34,895 nucleotides of DNA from Brachionus koreanus (GCA_016987375.1 PJRA01000051.1:681413-716307), one strand, 5' to 3'; positions 20,531-31,164 are shown, counted from the stretch's first letter. Translations and numbers: made by a program. The notes: generated from the sequence alone by a model not told the origin.

Positions 20531-22612
20531 GCTTATAAATTTTTAAATAAAAAAACTCTAGTCAAACTTTTATTTTGAAATTTTCGCAAAAATTTAGAAA
20601 TAAACCTTTAAAATTTTGTGTAATATCTTAACTAAATTCTGAAAACCAAGGTGTTAAATTTTGAGTCAAAAGTTCACACATGATACAATCACAAAATATT
20701 TTGCATGAAAAAATTTTAATAAAATATTTAGACAAGATTATAAAATTTTATTAAGCAATTGTCAGTAATAGAGAGATTGACTCATATAAATTGGACATAT
20801 GATCCTAAATTCTTCTCAATAAAATGGAGTTATGATTATGACTATGTTGTTTTATCGTTCCAATAATGAATTTTCAAATTTTTAATTTTTGAAAATTATT
20901 AATTACAATTATTTTTTATTTTGAAATTTTTCTTGTTTAAAAAAATTAAATAATTTGTTATTTTAAAAAATATTCTATGAATTAAAAAAAGCTTTTTCTA
21001 CTTTTACTTTGTTTTCAATTTTTATGAAATTAAATACTGTTCAGGAAAAAGAGTTAAGTTATTTATAGTTTATTTTGTTTATAAAAATATTTGTATAAAA
21101 TTAAAAAAAAAACTTATTAAAACACATTGCATTTCAAGCCTTTTTTCATCAATTTCTTTTATAACATGAAATTTGAAGTAAAAGGGATTATTGAATGCGT
21201 TAACAAAAAACAAAAAAAACAAAATTTAAATATTAAAAAAAATCAGCTGATCGAAATAAGCACACACAAAAAAACATAGATTAAATTTTTTTTAATTATT
21301 TAACTCAAATTAGTTTAATACAAATTACTATTATATTCAACTTTAAAATAAAACAAAAAAAAACAAAGCAAAATAAATCTTAAATTTATACTCATTGATC
21401 ATATTCTCACAGGTTTTAACAATTGAATAAACTAAGAATAAATCAGTATTAATTTAATTGTCAAAAGTAAAATCTATTAATTTTTAAATGTTTATTTAAT
21501 AAAAAAAAAAATTTAGCAAAAATAATTAATTTTTCAATAAAGTTTTTCGTTTAAATAAGAAATTATCAATAAGTAATAATAAGCAATTAAAAAATCCATT
21601 CCTAATGGACTTTTTGAGTACATTAAATGATTTAAAAAAATAACAAATATTTTGAGCTTAGCCAGCGTCAGCTTCTTTAATATACTTTGCTACTTTGATT
21701 GATTTTGTTTACCAAATAAGTTCAGAGAGTTTTTTTAATTTTCTGAAAAATTGCACAAAAAATCTAAAAATATGAAAATTTAAGAATGTAATATTATTTT
21801 CATTTTGCCTATTTTAAAATTTGTTATTTTAAGATAGACTTATTTGATATTAATGTTTTGCGTTTTTTACCAAGTGATACATCTTTTGGTGATGCTGGTT
21901 TGACATAACTTAACCTGATGATTAATGACCGATTCTGGCTTATTTTTCCTATATTCTTATCTTTTTTTAACAAAAGATTTATTTTTTTACAAGATATGTT
22001 ATTTGAGACGTGAGTTGTACAAGCTCTTTGGAACAAAGAAGCAAAAGAAAATAATTGTTTTAAAAATTAGTCAACAAAATTTTATTTTTAATCAAAATTG
22101 AAATTAAAAATAACAGTTTTATTTATTAATTAGAAATTTAGAGTGCCACAACTAACAGTGTGCTATTTTATTTTAATTTTCTAAGAAATTTAAAACCAGT
22201 ATTTACAGATATAAAATATTTTCCATTTAATTATCAAAAATAAATAGTTATTTATTCATTTTTTTGTTGATAAAAACAAAAAATTTTAAAAATAAAACCC
22301 TCAGCTATTAATTTTCTTAATCATGTTTAATAGGGATTTTAATGTGTCCCAACTATTTACTAATTGTTATGGAAACTCAATATTAAATTAAAGATCACAA
22401 TTAAATAAGAAAATAATACAATTTTTCTTATTTTTTTATCATCGTTTAAATTACTGTAAATATTTGTAAAACTATTATTTCAATAATCAAATATTTATTT
22501 TTTCAATAAGTCCTCAACCATGTAATCGATGATTTAACATACTCTTATCAAATAGTACCATGACAACTGAACAATTCTTCTTATAAATACATCTTGAGAT
22601 AAAATTTGAAAA
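20531..22612. other. Intergenic region between caveolin A and B
   Basis: Two kilobases of AT-rich DNA. A minus-strand open frame of 70 codons at 21824-22036 has no family resemblance, no ATG-led signal peptide and no convincing splice partners. I see no RNA gene or transposon ends here. Confidence 0.5.
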
Positions 22613-23245
22613 ATGAGAAAAATGTCATCCCAAGTGGATTTGATCAATCGCGATCCAAATGTATTGAACAATCATGTCCAAGTAATTAACAAGCTATACA
22701 TTAAAAATACAATTAGAATAAAAAATTAAAACAGGTTATGTTTGATGATGTGCTGGCCGAGCCGGAGGGTGCTCATTCAATAGATTGTGTGTGGCGCAAT
22801 TCGTTCAAGTGTTTCAATTGTGGCCGAAATGTGTGCTACAAAATTTTGACATTTATCTGCGGCTTACCAATAGGTAAACTAATTAAAAAGCCAAAATAAA
22901 AATTCTAAACTTTAGAAAAGCCTTATTCTGGGGTAGTTTGTTTGCTTTGGTCTCATTTTCAGAGATATGGTGTATAACTCCGCAAATGCGGTGTTTGCAT
23001 GTGACTCTTTATTCGGTAAAAAAAATTCTCTCCATTGTTCTATCAAGTAATTATCTTAAAATAAAAAAGGATAAAAAAAAATTTTATTCAAAAAAAATTA
23101 AGGTGTTTTTGGTCCTATAATGGAAACATACGGTTTGATATTCAGTCGTATTCACATCACTCAGTCTCATGGTGATCCACCAAAGCCGCTTGGCAGTTTG
23201 CCTGGCAACCCGCCGCGAAACGGAGTAAGACCATTCAAAAATTAA
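22613..23245 (+). CDS. Caveolin, paralogue B
   Basis: Exons 22613-22681, 22735-22873, 22921-23046 and 23103-23245 give 158 residues, the same length as paralogue C. It contains VDLINRDPNVLNNHV, then VMFDDVLAEPEGAHS (caveolin signature), a cysteine-substituted scaffolding region WRNSFKCFNCGRNVCYK, the hairpin ICGLPIALFWGSLFALVSF, and FGPIMETYGLIFSRIHI. The conserved P in GLPIALFWG matches the hairpin-turn proline of vertebrate caveolins (GIPMALIWG). The start could also be the second ATG at 22622, which gives an amino terminus more like paralogue C. Intron 3 (phase 1) is conserved in all three copies; intron 2 is unique to B. The end GGA|GTAAGA just before the stop could be an alternative donor. 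Confidence 0.88.
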
Positions 23246-23392
23246 TCAACATCATTAACTTCAATTTACATTCAATTTAAATCTTTCAAACCTTGATTGA
23301 TTTACATGACTTTAAAATCAATAAAATTCATTCACGAAATAAAACTAAAAATTTAAAAATTTTATTTTAATTAAATCAAAATCTCAAATGAC

Positions 23393-23422
23393 GCACGGAT
23401 TTTACTTGCTGTAGATCCGTGC
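23393..23422. other. GC-rich hairpin upstream of caveolin C
   Basis: A perfect 8-bp stem GCACGGAT / ATCCGTGC encloses a 14-nt loop. Eight mostly G/C pairs are unusual in this AT-rich DNA. It lies about 150 nt before the caveolin C start and 150 nt after the caveolin B stop. The role is unknown; it could form in RNA or DNA. Confidence 0.6.
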
Positions 23423-23568
23423 CTTAATCAAGTCCCCTAAGCAGATTAAACACATCTCATGCAATCAATTAAGTCATAAAGTTGAATTTTCTTTATTTAA
23501 AAAGCAAAATTTTTTCTATTTGTTTTTTGAATTTTTAAAATAATTGAAAAAAAAAAATTTTTTCCAAA

Positions 23569-24108
23569 ATGTCAGTTAGACCAGAGATTGATTTGATAAA
23601 TAGAGATCCGAATGACATGAACAATTACATACAGGTCGAGTTCGACGACGTGTTCGCCGAGCCGACCGGTACCCATTCGGCTGCTTGTGTGTGGCGCAAC
23701 TCTTACAAGTGTTTCACTTGCGGCAAAAATGTCTGCTACAAACTGATGACCTTTTTCTGCGGCATATGCATAGCATTGGCATGGGGTTGCGCCTTTGCCC
23801 AAATATCATTCTCGGTAATTTGGTGCTTTGCGCCATACCTCCGAGCAATTCACATAATTCTCTATCCGTTCAAGAAAATATATTCAATTATTCTTGCTTG
23901 TAAATTTTTTTTAATAATTATTTTAAATTTCTTTTTACTAAAAAAAAATTAAATAAAAAAAGCATTCCTTGGACCATTGGTTGAGACATTCGGACTGATA
24001 TTCTCAAGAATTCATGTGACAAACTCGCAAGGAGTACCGCCCAAGCCAATCGATGCAATTGATAACGATGATGGTCAAAGACCTGGCCGGGTCAGGAATT
24101 TCAAATAA
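23569..24108 (+). CDS. Caveolin, paralogue C
   Basis: Two exons only, 23569-23899 and 23963-24108, giving 158 residues. It reads IDLINRDPNDMNNYI, then VEFDDVFAEPTGTHS (signature FEDVIAEP), the cysteine-rich scaffolding stretch WRNSYKCFTCGKNVCYK, the hairpin FFCGICIALAWGCAFAQI, then FLGPLVETFGLIFSRIHV and a polar proline-containing tail. Introns 1 and 2 of the paralogues are absent and only the shared phase-1 intron remains. It is clearly the closest relative of B. The hairpin turn is CICIALAWG, so the proline present in B and in vertebrate caveolins is missing. The stop codon overlaps an AATAAA (24107-24112), implying an extremely short 3' UTR if that signal is used. Confidence 0.92.
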
Positions 24109-24582
24109 TAAAATTTATTTGGCTGTTTTTGTATAAGAAACGCTTATTTTCCTTTTTTTTTAGATATTTGTTTTAAGTATTTAAAATTTCAAACAAAATT
24201 TTTTAATATTTTATTTATTAGAAATATTTTTATTAATTAAATAAAAATTGATATTGTGAAATTCAAAAACAAACAAAACATAAATTTCTTTTTTGATAGA
24301 TTAAAATCTCTTAAAATAATTTTTTTTGTTGATAACTCCAAGAATGATTGAATATATTTTTTATCTAAAATAAAATTTTTAGTTTAATTTTTTTTAGGAA
24401 ATCAAAACAATAATCAATCAAAATCTTATTGATTTTTGGTCTTTTTTTTGCATAAGAAAAAGATTTTTAGTAAAAAAGTGGCAAAAAAGTATGTTGCACT
24501 ATCTTGGAGTATCTTTTTTAAAATATTTTATTTTAATAGATTTTTTTTTAAATCTTTTTTTCCAATATTATTCTATTGAGTA

Positions 24583-24746
24583 GAATTTTGCACAAATTGT
24601 ATATATTTTGCAGACTTGCACAATAGGTGAAACAACAGTTTCTTCACTTTGTTTCATCTGCAGAACAAATTTATGACTATTAAAACTAGAGTTCCAAGAT
24701 TTTTTACTTTTTGAATTGGAAGTTTTGCATGAAATTTCACAATGCC
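24583..24746. mobile_element. Truncated foldback element (one arm)
   Basis: About 140 bp closely match the right arm of the element at 25956-26288, from GCAGACTTG, through AATAGGTGAAACAACAGTTT, to the terminal GAAATTTCACAATGCC. The left arm and any target duplication are missing, so it is a solo or truncated copy. Confidence 0.75.
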
Positions 24747-24837
24747 ATTTGAACCAAAATGTTAAATACTAATAAATAATAATTTTTTAGTTAAATAATA
24801 AACAATCCAAAATCAACAGTACGTTTTAAGCTCATTA

Positions 24838-25056
24838 TTAGTAGTTGTAGTAGTAGAATATACTGCAACCCTAATGGGTTAAGCTTCTACGAAGCTGTGG
24901 CAGTAAATTAGACTGTTTCTTCAGCCATTTGTCCAAGTTAATTTTGAAGTTATTAACTGATACAGAATTGATGATGTACTGAGGAAGACTATTCCAAACA
25001 TTAACTATTCGGTTTGTCAAGAAATGATATCGTTGCATACAATTTTTCTTATTATT
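24838..25056 (-). pseudogene. Non-LTR retrotransposon 3' fragment (minus strand)
   Basis: The minus strand encodes MQRYHFLTNRIVNVWNSL, PQYIINSVSVNNFKINLDKW, then LKKQSNLLPQLRRSLTH and a stop at 24873-24871. This is the intact end of a CR1/Jockey-like ORF2. A short 3' stretch and a (TAC)n-like tail follow at 24838-24860. The reading frame over this piece is undamaged, unlike the related copy at 13104, so it is the younger insertion. It is 5'-truncated, as is common for target-primed reverse transcription. Confidence 0.8.
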
Positions 25057-25955
25057 TATTGTTGTTTTATTTTTTTTTGCTTTTCTTTTGGCTATTAATT
25101 ACCCCTTTATTCTAAATTTATTTTATTGTAAAAAAAAGTTAAAAAGGCATTTTTCTTTTCTGTCTGACTTATTTTTGTTTAAAGTAAAGAAATGAAAAAA
25201 AATTAAATTAAAGCACATCTAATTATACCTTGTTGATTTAGTTAAATTAGTTTTTTTATGATTTAATATTATTTAAAATTTTATAATTGAATGACCAAAT
25301 GATTAAAAATATTAAGAAATATTTTTTAAAAATATTCAAAGAATGATCACAACTTAAAATATTAAAATTAAGCCATTTGGTTAGAGAAAAAAGATTATAC
25401 TTTGATCAAAAAAAAATTAAGCCATCCTCCTCTTTTCTCAATCGGGCTGAGATCCGACTGTGGCAGAGTTATGACTGGCGCCTTCCCCTAAATAGCTCGC
25501 GGGACGTTTATCATAAACAGCGCCACTCATCCGAGCACATTAACGATTTTTAAAAAATTTTATTTAAATAAAATGTTTTTTAAATTTCAATTTTTTTTAA
25601 CTTTAATTCACATTTAATAAAATATTTGTCTAAGTTAAAATATATTGAATTTTTTAACCTTTTTTTTCAAAGCGTTCTCTATTCAAGACTGCACGGTCTA
25701 GTTTAGGCGAGTCTAACCATTGATTTCTGTTATCATAATTTAGAAAATAGATTATATAAATATGTTTTCATCAAAAGTTGTGCTCTGTCTGAAAAAAACA
25801 CAGAGCATTCGGTTTGTCTAGCTGGTCCTTTTTTCTTCTCAAGACTCAACAAAAAAAGAAGTTACATTGTGAGAAAATTTCAAAATTTTCACCAAATAAT
25901 ACAAATTAATTTTGAAAAAAAAATTTAATTCTGACATAGCTGTATCTAAATTAAG

Positions 25956-26288
25956 GGCTTTGTGAAATTTTATTCAAAACTTTCAATACAAAAAGTAAAA
26001 AATCTTTTAACTTTTGTTCTACTAGTCAAAAATTTGTTTTGCAGATAAGACAAACTGAAGAAACTGTTGTTTCACCTATAGCTCAAGTCTGCAAAATTTC
26101 ACTCAATATAATAATATTGAAAATAAATCGCAATCAATTTGCACTGATTTTACAGACTTGAGCAATAGGTGAAACAACAGTTTCTGAACTTTGTTCCATC
26201 TGCAGAACAAATTTATGACTAATAAAACTAGAGTTACAAGATTTTTTACTTTTTGTATTGGAAGTTTTGCATGAAATTTCACAATGCC
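25956..26288. mobile_element. Foldback MITE with intact 9-bp target duplication
   Basis: A 333-bp element with arms of about 145 bp that are highly complementary (left arm 25956-26100, right arm 26145-26288). Ends are GGCTTTGTGAAATTT and AAATTTCACAATGCC. A perfect 9-bp direct repeat TAAATTAAG flanks it (25947-25955 and 26289-26297). It has no ORF, so it is non-autonomous. Terminal sequence and target-duplication length match the element in mucin intron 9. Likely a Mutator-like derivative. Confidence 0.85.
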
Positions 26289-26430
26289 TAAATTAAGGGT
26301 GAATTCAATCAACTATTTATTAAAAATTAAATTAATTATTTTAAAATTGTTTTGTAACTATGCAAATATCTAAAATAAAGACTTTTATAATAAATCATTA
26401 TTCAAAAATTAAAGAATTTTTATGTTTAAT

Positions 26431-27237
26431 TTAATAGGCTTTGTAAGACTGATCGACAAATTGAGGATTTGTCGATGGTGGTAAAACGGGAAGTATTTGG
26501 CCACCATTTGGGCCCATATTCGATGAAAAATTCATGTTGTTGACAGGTTGAGCCATTGAGTTGTACGGCATTGTTGGTTGATACATTCCACTTTGTTGAT
26601 TCAGGTTATTTGGCATATAAGCAGGTGGCTTTGTTTCACTTGTGATATTAATGGTTGTAGTTCCATGAGGCATTGTGGGCGCTTTGCTGACCACTTGTCC
26701 TCTATTTTTTTTAGATTTGCAACACTTAATACAGATTACAATTATTGCTACTATTATGCAAGGCGAACAGCATAATAGCACTAAGCCGACTCTAGAAACA
26801 AGATAATTTTTTTTCAATTATTAAATATTGCAATTAATTTTTGAATTAACTTACATAAGCCATACCCACCATGAAATTGAATAATCATCATCATAAGCAA
26901 TACTTGAGCAGCACGCGGCAGAAATTGAACTTGGATATGAAGTTGAACAGCATCGATCTGAACAGCTAAACAAAAATTAATTTTTATATTAAGATTTAAC
27001 ATAATTAAAAATCTTAATTTAAAATAAATTTAATTTTGATTTTTTATAAAGAATTAATTACTAAGTTATGAAAGAAGTTGAATATCGACCATAAGGATAA
27101 TATCTACAATACTCGCTAGAGCTTATTCGCTTTTAAAGAAATAAAATAATTTTTATTAAAAGAATATTATTTAATGTTTAATTTACTTGGATCAAATAAG
27201 CTAATGAAATTATAAAAATAATTGCAAAATTTTTCAT
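26431..27237 (-). CDS. Shisa-like six-cysteine membrane protein (STMC6 type), paralogue A
   Basis: Exons 27237-27187, 27129-27062, 26965-26855 and 26791-26431 give 196 residues. Residues 1-17 are a signal peptide. The ectodomain has six cysteines (25, 41, 45, 46, 58, 59) in the order C, then C-x3-CC-x11-CC, next to YYPYG. WWVWL leads into one membrane helix (about 72-97) with CCSPC inside, then a basic stop KCCKSKK and a long Pro/Asn/Gln-rich tail containing KPPAY. This layout is that of the STMC6 superfamily (Shisa, WBP1/VOPP1, CYYR1), single-pass adaptors whose PPxY-type tails recruit WW-domain proteins such as NEDD4 ligases. The exact subfamily is unclear. It shares signal-peptide exon, intron positions and cysteine spacing with three neighbours on the same strand. 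The last exon is nearly identical to that of paralogue B. Confidence 0.82.
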
Positions 27238-27628
27238 TTCTGATATAAATTTAAAAAAATCAAATAAAATAAAATAAAATTTTTTTTCAATATTTCAATG
27301 CAAAAAGTATTGATGTAATAAATGTGTGTAATTAAAGCATAAACATCAATTTAATAAATAGCTTCAGCTCTCTATTATGCTAATAAAGATCTAGTAACCT
27401 TGGAATTTGAAACAAAATGGAAATGTATGACTGTTTAAATTTCAATAATACTTGGGAACAATTACTTTTTTTCTTGACTTTTTTTTCAACAAAGTTAATT
27501 TCAAAATATTTCAGTTAATTTTGAATCAGTAGAAAAAATCAATTAAATTTTAAGGTTATTTTTGAGTTTATTTAAAATTTAGATTTTTTAAAATAAAATA
27601 ATTTCATAATATAAAGTTTTTCTTTAAA

Positions 27629-28401
27629 TCAATAGGCTTTGTAAGACTGATCGACAAATTGAGGATTTGTTGATGGTGGTAAAACGGGAAGTATTTGGTC
27701 ACCATTCGAGCCTATATTCGAAGATAAATTCACATTGTTGACAGGTTGAGCCATTGAGTTGTACGGCATTGTTGGTTGATTCAGGTTATTTGGCATATAA
27801 GCAGGTGGCTTTGTTTCACTTGTGATATTAATGGTTGAAATCCCGCTTGACGTAGTTGGAATAGGTGGTTTTACTTTGGCCTTTTTATTTTCTTTTGAAA
27901 AAAAATTAATTCTTTAAAATTTCATAATTTTTTAATACTTTTTGATTTAATGCATACTACAACAACAATCACAATAATACATGGCATACAGCAAATAATC
28001 AAGCCAACAATCCTTAATTTTCAAAAAAATAAATTTTTTCTCAAAAATGCTAAAAAATAAAATTGGAGTCAATTACACTATGTACCACCACCAATCTAGC
28101 GATGAACTTCTACAGCAAGCTTCTGAAATTGATCGTGGATAGGAAACACTGCAGCATCTGTCCGAACATCTTTAGATAAACAAATAAAATAAAATCAAAA
28201 ATTTAATTAAAAAATAAAGATTTCAACCTAGTTGTATATCTAAATGATGAACCATAAGGATAGTAAGAGCATGTTTTTGCTGAGTGTATTTGCTGTATTG
28301 GAAAATTTTTAAAAATATATTTTTCAAAATTTAAATTTGTATTTATTTATTACTTTAATCAGGTAAAGTGTAAAACATAAAATTAAAACTAAAATTTTCA
28401 T
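27629..28401 (-). CDS. Shisa-like six-cysteine membrane protein (STMC6 type), paralogue B
   Basis: Exons 28401-28354, 28292-28228, 28169-28077, 28012-27939 and 27891-27629 give 180 residues. Signal peptide 1-16; cysteines 24, 39, 43, 44, 56, 57 (C-x14-C-x3-CC-x11-CC); WWWYIVIVGLIICCMPCIIV starts the membrane helix; the tail contains KPPIP and KPPAYMP. The junction after exon 3 uses ATAGT|GTAATT, the only donor that keeps frame. Unlike A, an extra intron (27892-27938) splits the tail just after the membrane helix; C and D share this intron. The last 75 codons are almost the same as in A, apart from a six-residue gap (QSGMYQ of A is absent), whereas the ectodomains differ widely. Confidence 0.8.
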
Positions 28402-28898
28402 TTTTTTTATTTGAAAATGTGTTAAAAAGCTACAATAAAATTTCATTTTTATATGCATTTTTTTTAATTTTTTAAATTCATAGACGTTAGTCTGATTACG
28501 CATTCAGAGGCCATTAAATGCTCTTTATAATTTTATTTGAAAAAATTTTTGGTTAATTTTAATAATTGTTGCCTAGGTTATTTATAAAAAAAAATACTTA
28601 AAATGTTTGTTTTTTGTTGATTTTTTCTCTAAAAACTGGTTTTTCTCGGGCAAGATGTAACATTAACTAAAATTAATGACTTTAAACACCCACAATACGT
28701 TTAAAAATTTGTTAAAAAATTAAATTTTTGATTTTTAAGATCTTAATTAAAAATTCAACTATTTAGATAAGTGCGGAAATTTATATATATATATATTTTT
28801 TTTAAATTAGTAATCAAATATAAAAATGATTGCTAATAATAGCTAAATAAAATCATTAATTTATGAAATCAAAGAAAAAATTTTATAAAACAAAAACT

Positions 28899-29090
28899 TG
28901 AACACTAGAATAAATATTTTATAAAAAAACTTAAATAATTTAATAAAGTAATATCATTTTTTAAAGAAAATTAAAAAATCTACATAATTCAAAAAAGATA
29001 TATTTATTTGAAAAATCCATTCAAAAGATATGAGGTTTTAAAAATTTTTCAAATGAGTCATTTTGACTCCTTTGGTGCTTCTAGTGTTAA
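28899..29090. mobile_element. Small piggyBac-like MITE
   Basis: The right end reads, on the minus strand, TTAA then CACTAGAAGCACC, followed by the palindrome GAGTCAAAATGACTC (29055-29069). The left end has CACTAGAA at 28903-28910 preceded by TGAA, a one-base variant of TTAA. Core length is about 184 bp with no ORF. The same TTAACACTAGAA end occurs at 12470. The right end is convincing; the left is tentative because only eight terminal bases match. Confidence 0.5.
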
Positions 29091-29321
29091 ATGAAAAAGT
29101 TGAAATTTTGGTACTTTAACCTCTTTATTGGAAAAAAGGCCTATTAAAAACAACAGTAAATGATGAATTGTTCTTAAACTATTAAGATTTATTTGATTAA
29201 CTAAACTAACAGATGTTATATAGCTTTAAATGCAGAACTTTAACGAATATCAATAAGACTCCTTTTAGTCTAAATTTTTGTATTATTTATTTAAAAAAAA
29301 AAACCACAACAACAACAACAT

Positions 29322-29388
29322 AGTGCCCCTGGTTTCACGGGTCACTAAGCAAGTGGTCGGTCGGTGACCAGCCTTAGCGTAGAATTAA
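29322..29388. repeat. Short interspersed repeat, copy 1
   Basis: A roughly 65-bp block beginning AGTGCC and containing ACTAAGCAAGTGGTCGG and CAGCCTTAGC, ending AGAATTAA. It is about 75-80% similar to 31926-31988. A (CAA)n tract adjoins its left end. It is of higher GC than its surroundings. I cannot assign it to a named family; a SINE or the 3' end of a LINE are possible. Confidence 0.6.
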
Positions 29389-29626
29389 GAAAAAATCAAA
29401 TTTAGATGGATAGCTGATAATCAAAGAGATTATATTTTTCATTTATTTTTATTAGCTTGGCTAAGGCCGAAATTGTGTCTCTAAATTTTTTGAATAAAAA
29501 TTATTTTTTGTTTTTTAAGATTTTATTATGTGTAATTTTAAAATTTTTATTTTAATTAACTAAGAAAAAAAATAAACTTAATTAATAAACTTTATTTAGC
29601 CTTTTATTGACAAAAATTAAAAGAAA

Positions 29627-30347
29627 TTATTGCAGATTCCTAGGATAATTTGGTAGTTGTTCGCCGGAAAGAATTTGTTCAGAATTTACATTTGGTGAAT
29701 TATTCTCAGGAATGTAAGACGAATTTGGTTTTTGATTGTATAAATTTGAATATGGAGGTGGCAGAGTTTCATCAGTAAAAAAAACATTGTCATTAGTATA
29801 GACTGTGACTGGTTGTGGCATTCTTATAACTCTTCCTTTGTTATTTTTTCGTTTTCCTTCATAAACCAAAATTAAATATGATTTAGTTGATTTAGTAAAT
29901 TTAAAAATTAACTTAAAAATTTGATACAAATTATAATAATTGTGGTAACGATGGCTAGTACACATAAAGATCCAAAACTAACTCTAAATTTTAAATTTTA
30001 AAATTTTTCGTACATGCCATAAAATATTTTTACATTATCCAAATCCACCAAGTAATTCTTTCATAATAATATGGACAGCAGGCTTCTGAACTAGTACGCG
30101 GTAATCTATAATCGCAACATCGATAAGGACATCTTAAAAAAAATTTAAAATAATTGTCTCTTATTTTTTTTAATTTTTGTTGTACATTGTTGTGTATCTT
30201 AGATTATTAAAAGATGGATAATAAAAACATAGCTCTCTAGATTGGATTTTCTTAAGAATAATTAAATTTTAATGTTTGCTTCAATCGAATAGAATTTACT
30301 TGAATTAAGCTAAACGCCACGGTCACAAATAAATATATGTAATTCAT
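29627..30347 (-). CDS. Shisa-like six-cysteine membrane protein (STMC6 type), paralogue C
   Basis: Exons 30347-30300, 30250-30186, 30132-30034, 29983-29913 and 29856-29627 give 170 residues. Signal peptide 1-16; cysteines 24, 39, 43, 44, 56, 57 with the same spacing as paralogue B; ITWWIWIIV begins the membrane helix, which continues through ATTI-type hydrophobics to a basic KFLRKRKNN; the tail carries a canonical PPPY motif in ETLPPPYSNLY. A PPPY ligand suggests binding of WW domains, for example NEDD4-family ubiquitin ligases (family knowledge; inference here). All exon junctions correspond to those in B. Intron 3 (29984-30033, 50 nt) is the one missing in paralogue D. Its upstream DNA is the duplicated block carrying a dead reverse transcriptase. 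Confidence 0.85.
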
Positions 30348-31164
30348 TTAGTTTGATTTTGAATAAAATTATTTTTTTTCATTTTTTATTTAAAATTTGG
30401 TCTTTTTTTCCAAATTTATGATTTGCGTAATCAAAATTATTTGAATAATTGACAAACTTTTGAGAATTTTCTATTTAAAACAGTGTTACCTGTTGCTTAT
30501 TGCTAATAATACAGAAACAATGATTATAGAAGTAAAAAATAAAAATTTATTATTCTTTCACTTATGCATTTAAGAGTAAATAAAAAAAAAAATTTTTTAA
30601 ATTTTTTTACTGGAATAGAGAATTTCATAATTTTTTTTTCATGAAAACTCGATTTTATCTCACAGTTTGAATGTAATTACATCATATTTTACATAATATT
30701 TTTAAGTGACTTTTTAATTCAAATTTAAAAAAAAAGTGCCAAATAATCTTTTAAATTAAAACAAAGAGAAATTTATAATAATCAATTTTTAAAACTAAAT
30801 AAAAAATAAATATTGATATTTTTCCTTTTAAATCTTTTTAAATGCAAAATTGAACTGACTCGTTTTCTAATTATTTTGTATATTTTTAAAATTTTTGAAC
30901 AGTACAATAAGGACACTAATTTACTGAACTGCATTAATAAATCAAGAAATAGAAATTATTTTTTTGTCACCGGGAAATCAGTCTTTATAAGGTATTAATT
31001 CAAATTTATTTCTTATTTCATTTTCAAATCAACAAATTTCATTTTTCAACAGCCATCACAGACATGGCTTGAAAAGGGTTTATTTAATTCTTTTTGATTT
31101 GACGTAACTGAATTACAACTTTTGCTTTTGAAACTGTTCCATAATCACTTTGATTTATTAATCT

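Larger units (their letters stand above)
24109..26430. other. Intergenic region rich in transposon remnants
   Basis: Contains a half copy of the foldback element (24583-24746), a minus-strand non-LTR 3' fragment (24838-25056), an unassigned GC-richer block at 25425-25555 (includes GGCTGAGATCCGACTGTGGC) and an intact foldback element (25956-26288). The remaining sequence is AT-rich with no ORF I can support. Confidence 0.6.
28402..29626. other. Intergenic region between STMC6 paralogues B and C
   Basis: AT-rich. Contains a short piggyBac-like element (28903-29086), a short interspersed repeat (29322-29388) preceded by (CAA)n, and, from about 29467, the start of the 3.1-kb tandem duplication unit. 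Confidence 0.55.

Noticed and set aside
21824..22036. 70-codon minus-strand open frame between caveolin A and B
   Set aside because: Composition follows the AT-rich background, no signal peptide, domain or believable splice sites, and no second copy.
25425..25555. GC-richer block read as a possible SINE or RNA gene
   Set aside because: No second copy in the window, no polymerase III boxes or fold I could support; mentioned only as unassigned.
30813..30998. 61-codon open frame repeated identically at 33836-34021
   Set aside because: Identity comes from the tandem DNA duplication; the peptide is Phe/Ile/Lys/Asn-rich as expected from AT-rich non-coding DNA.
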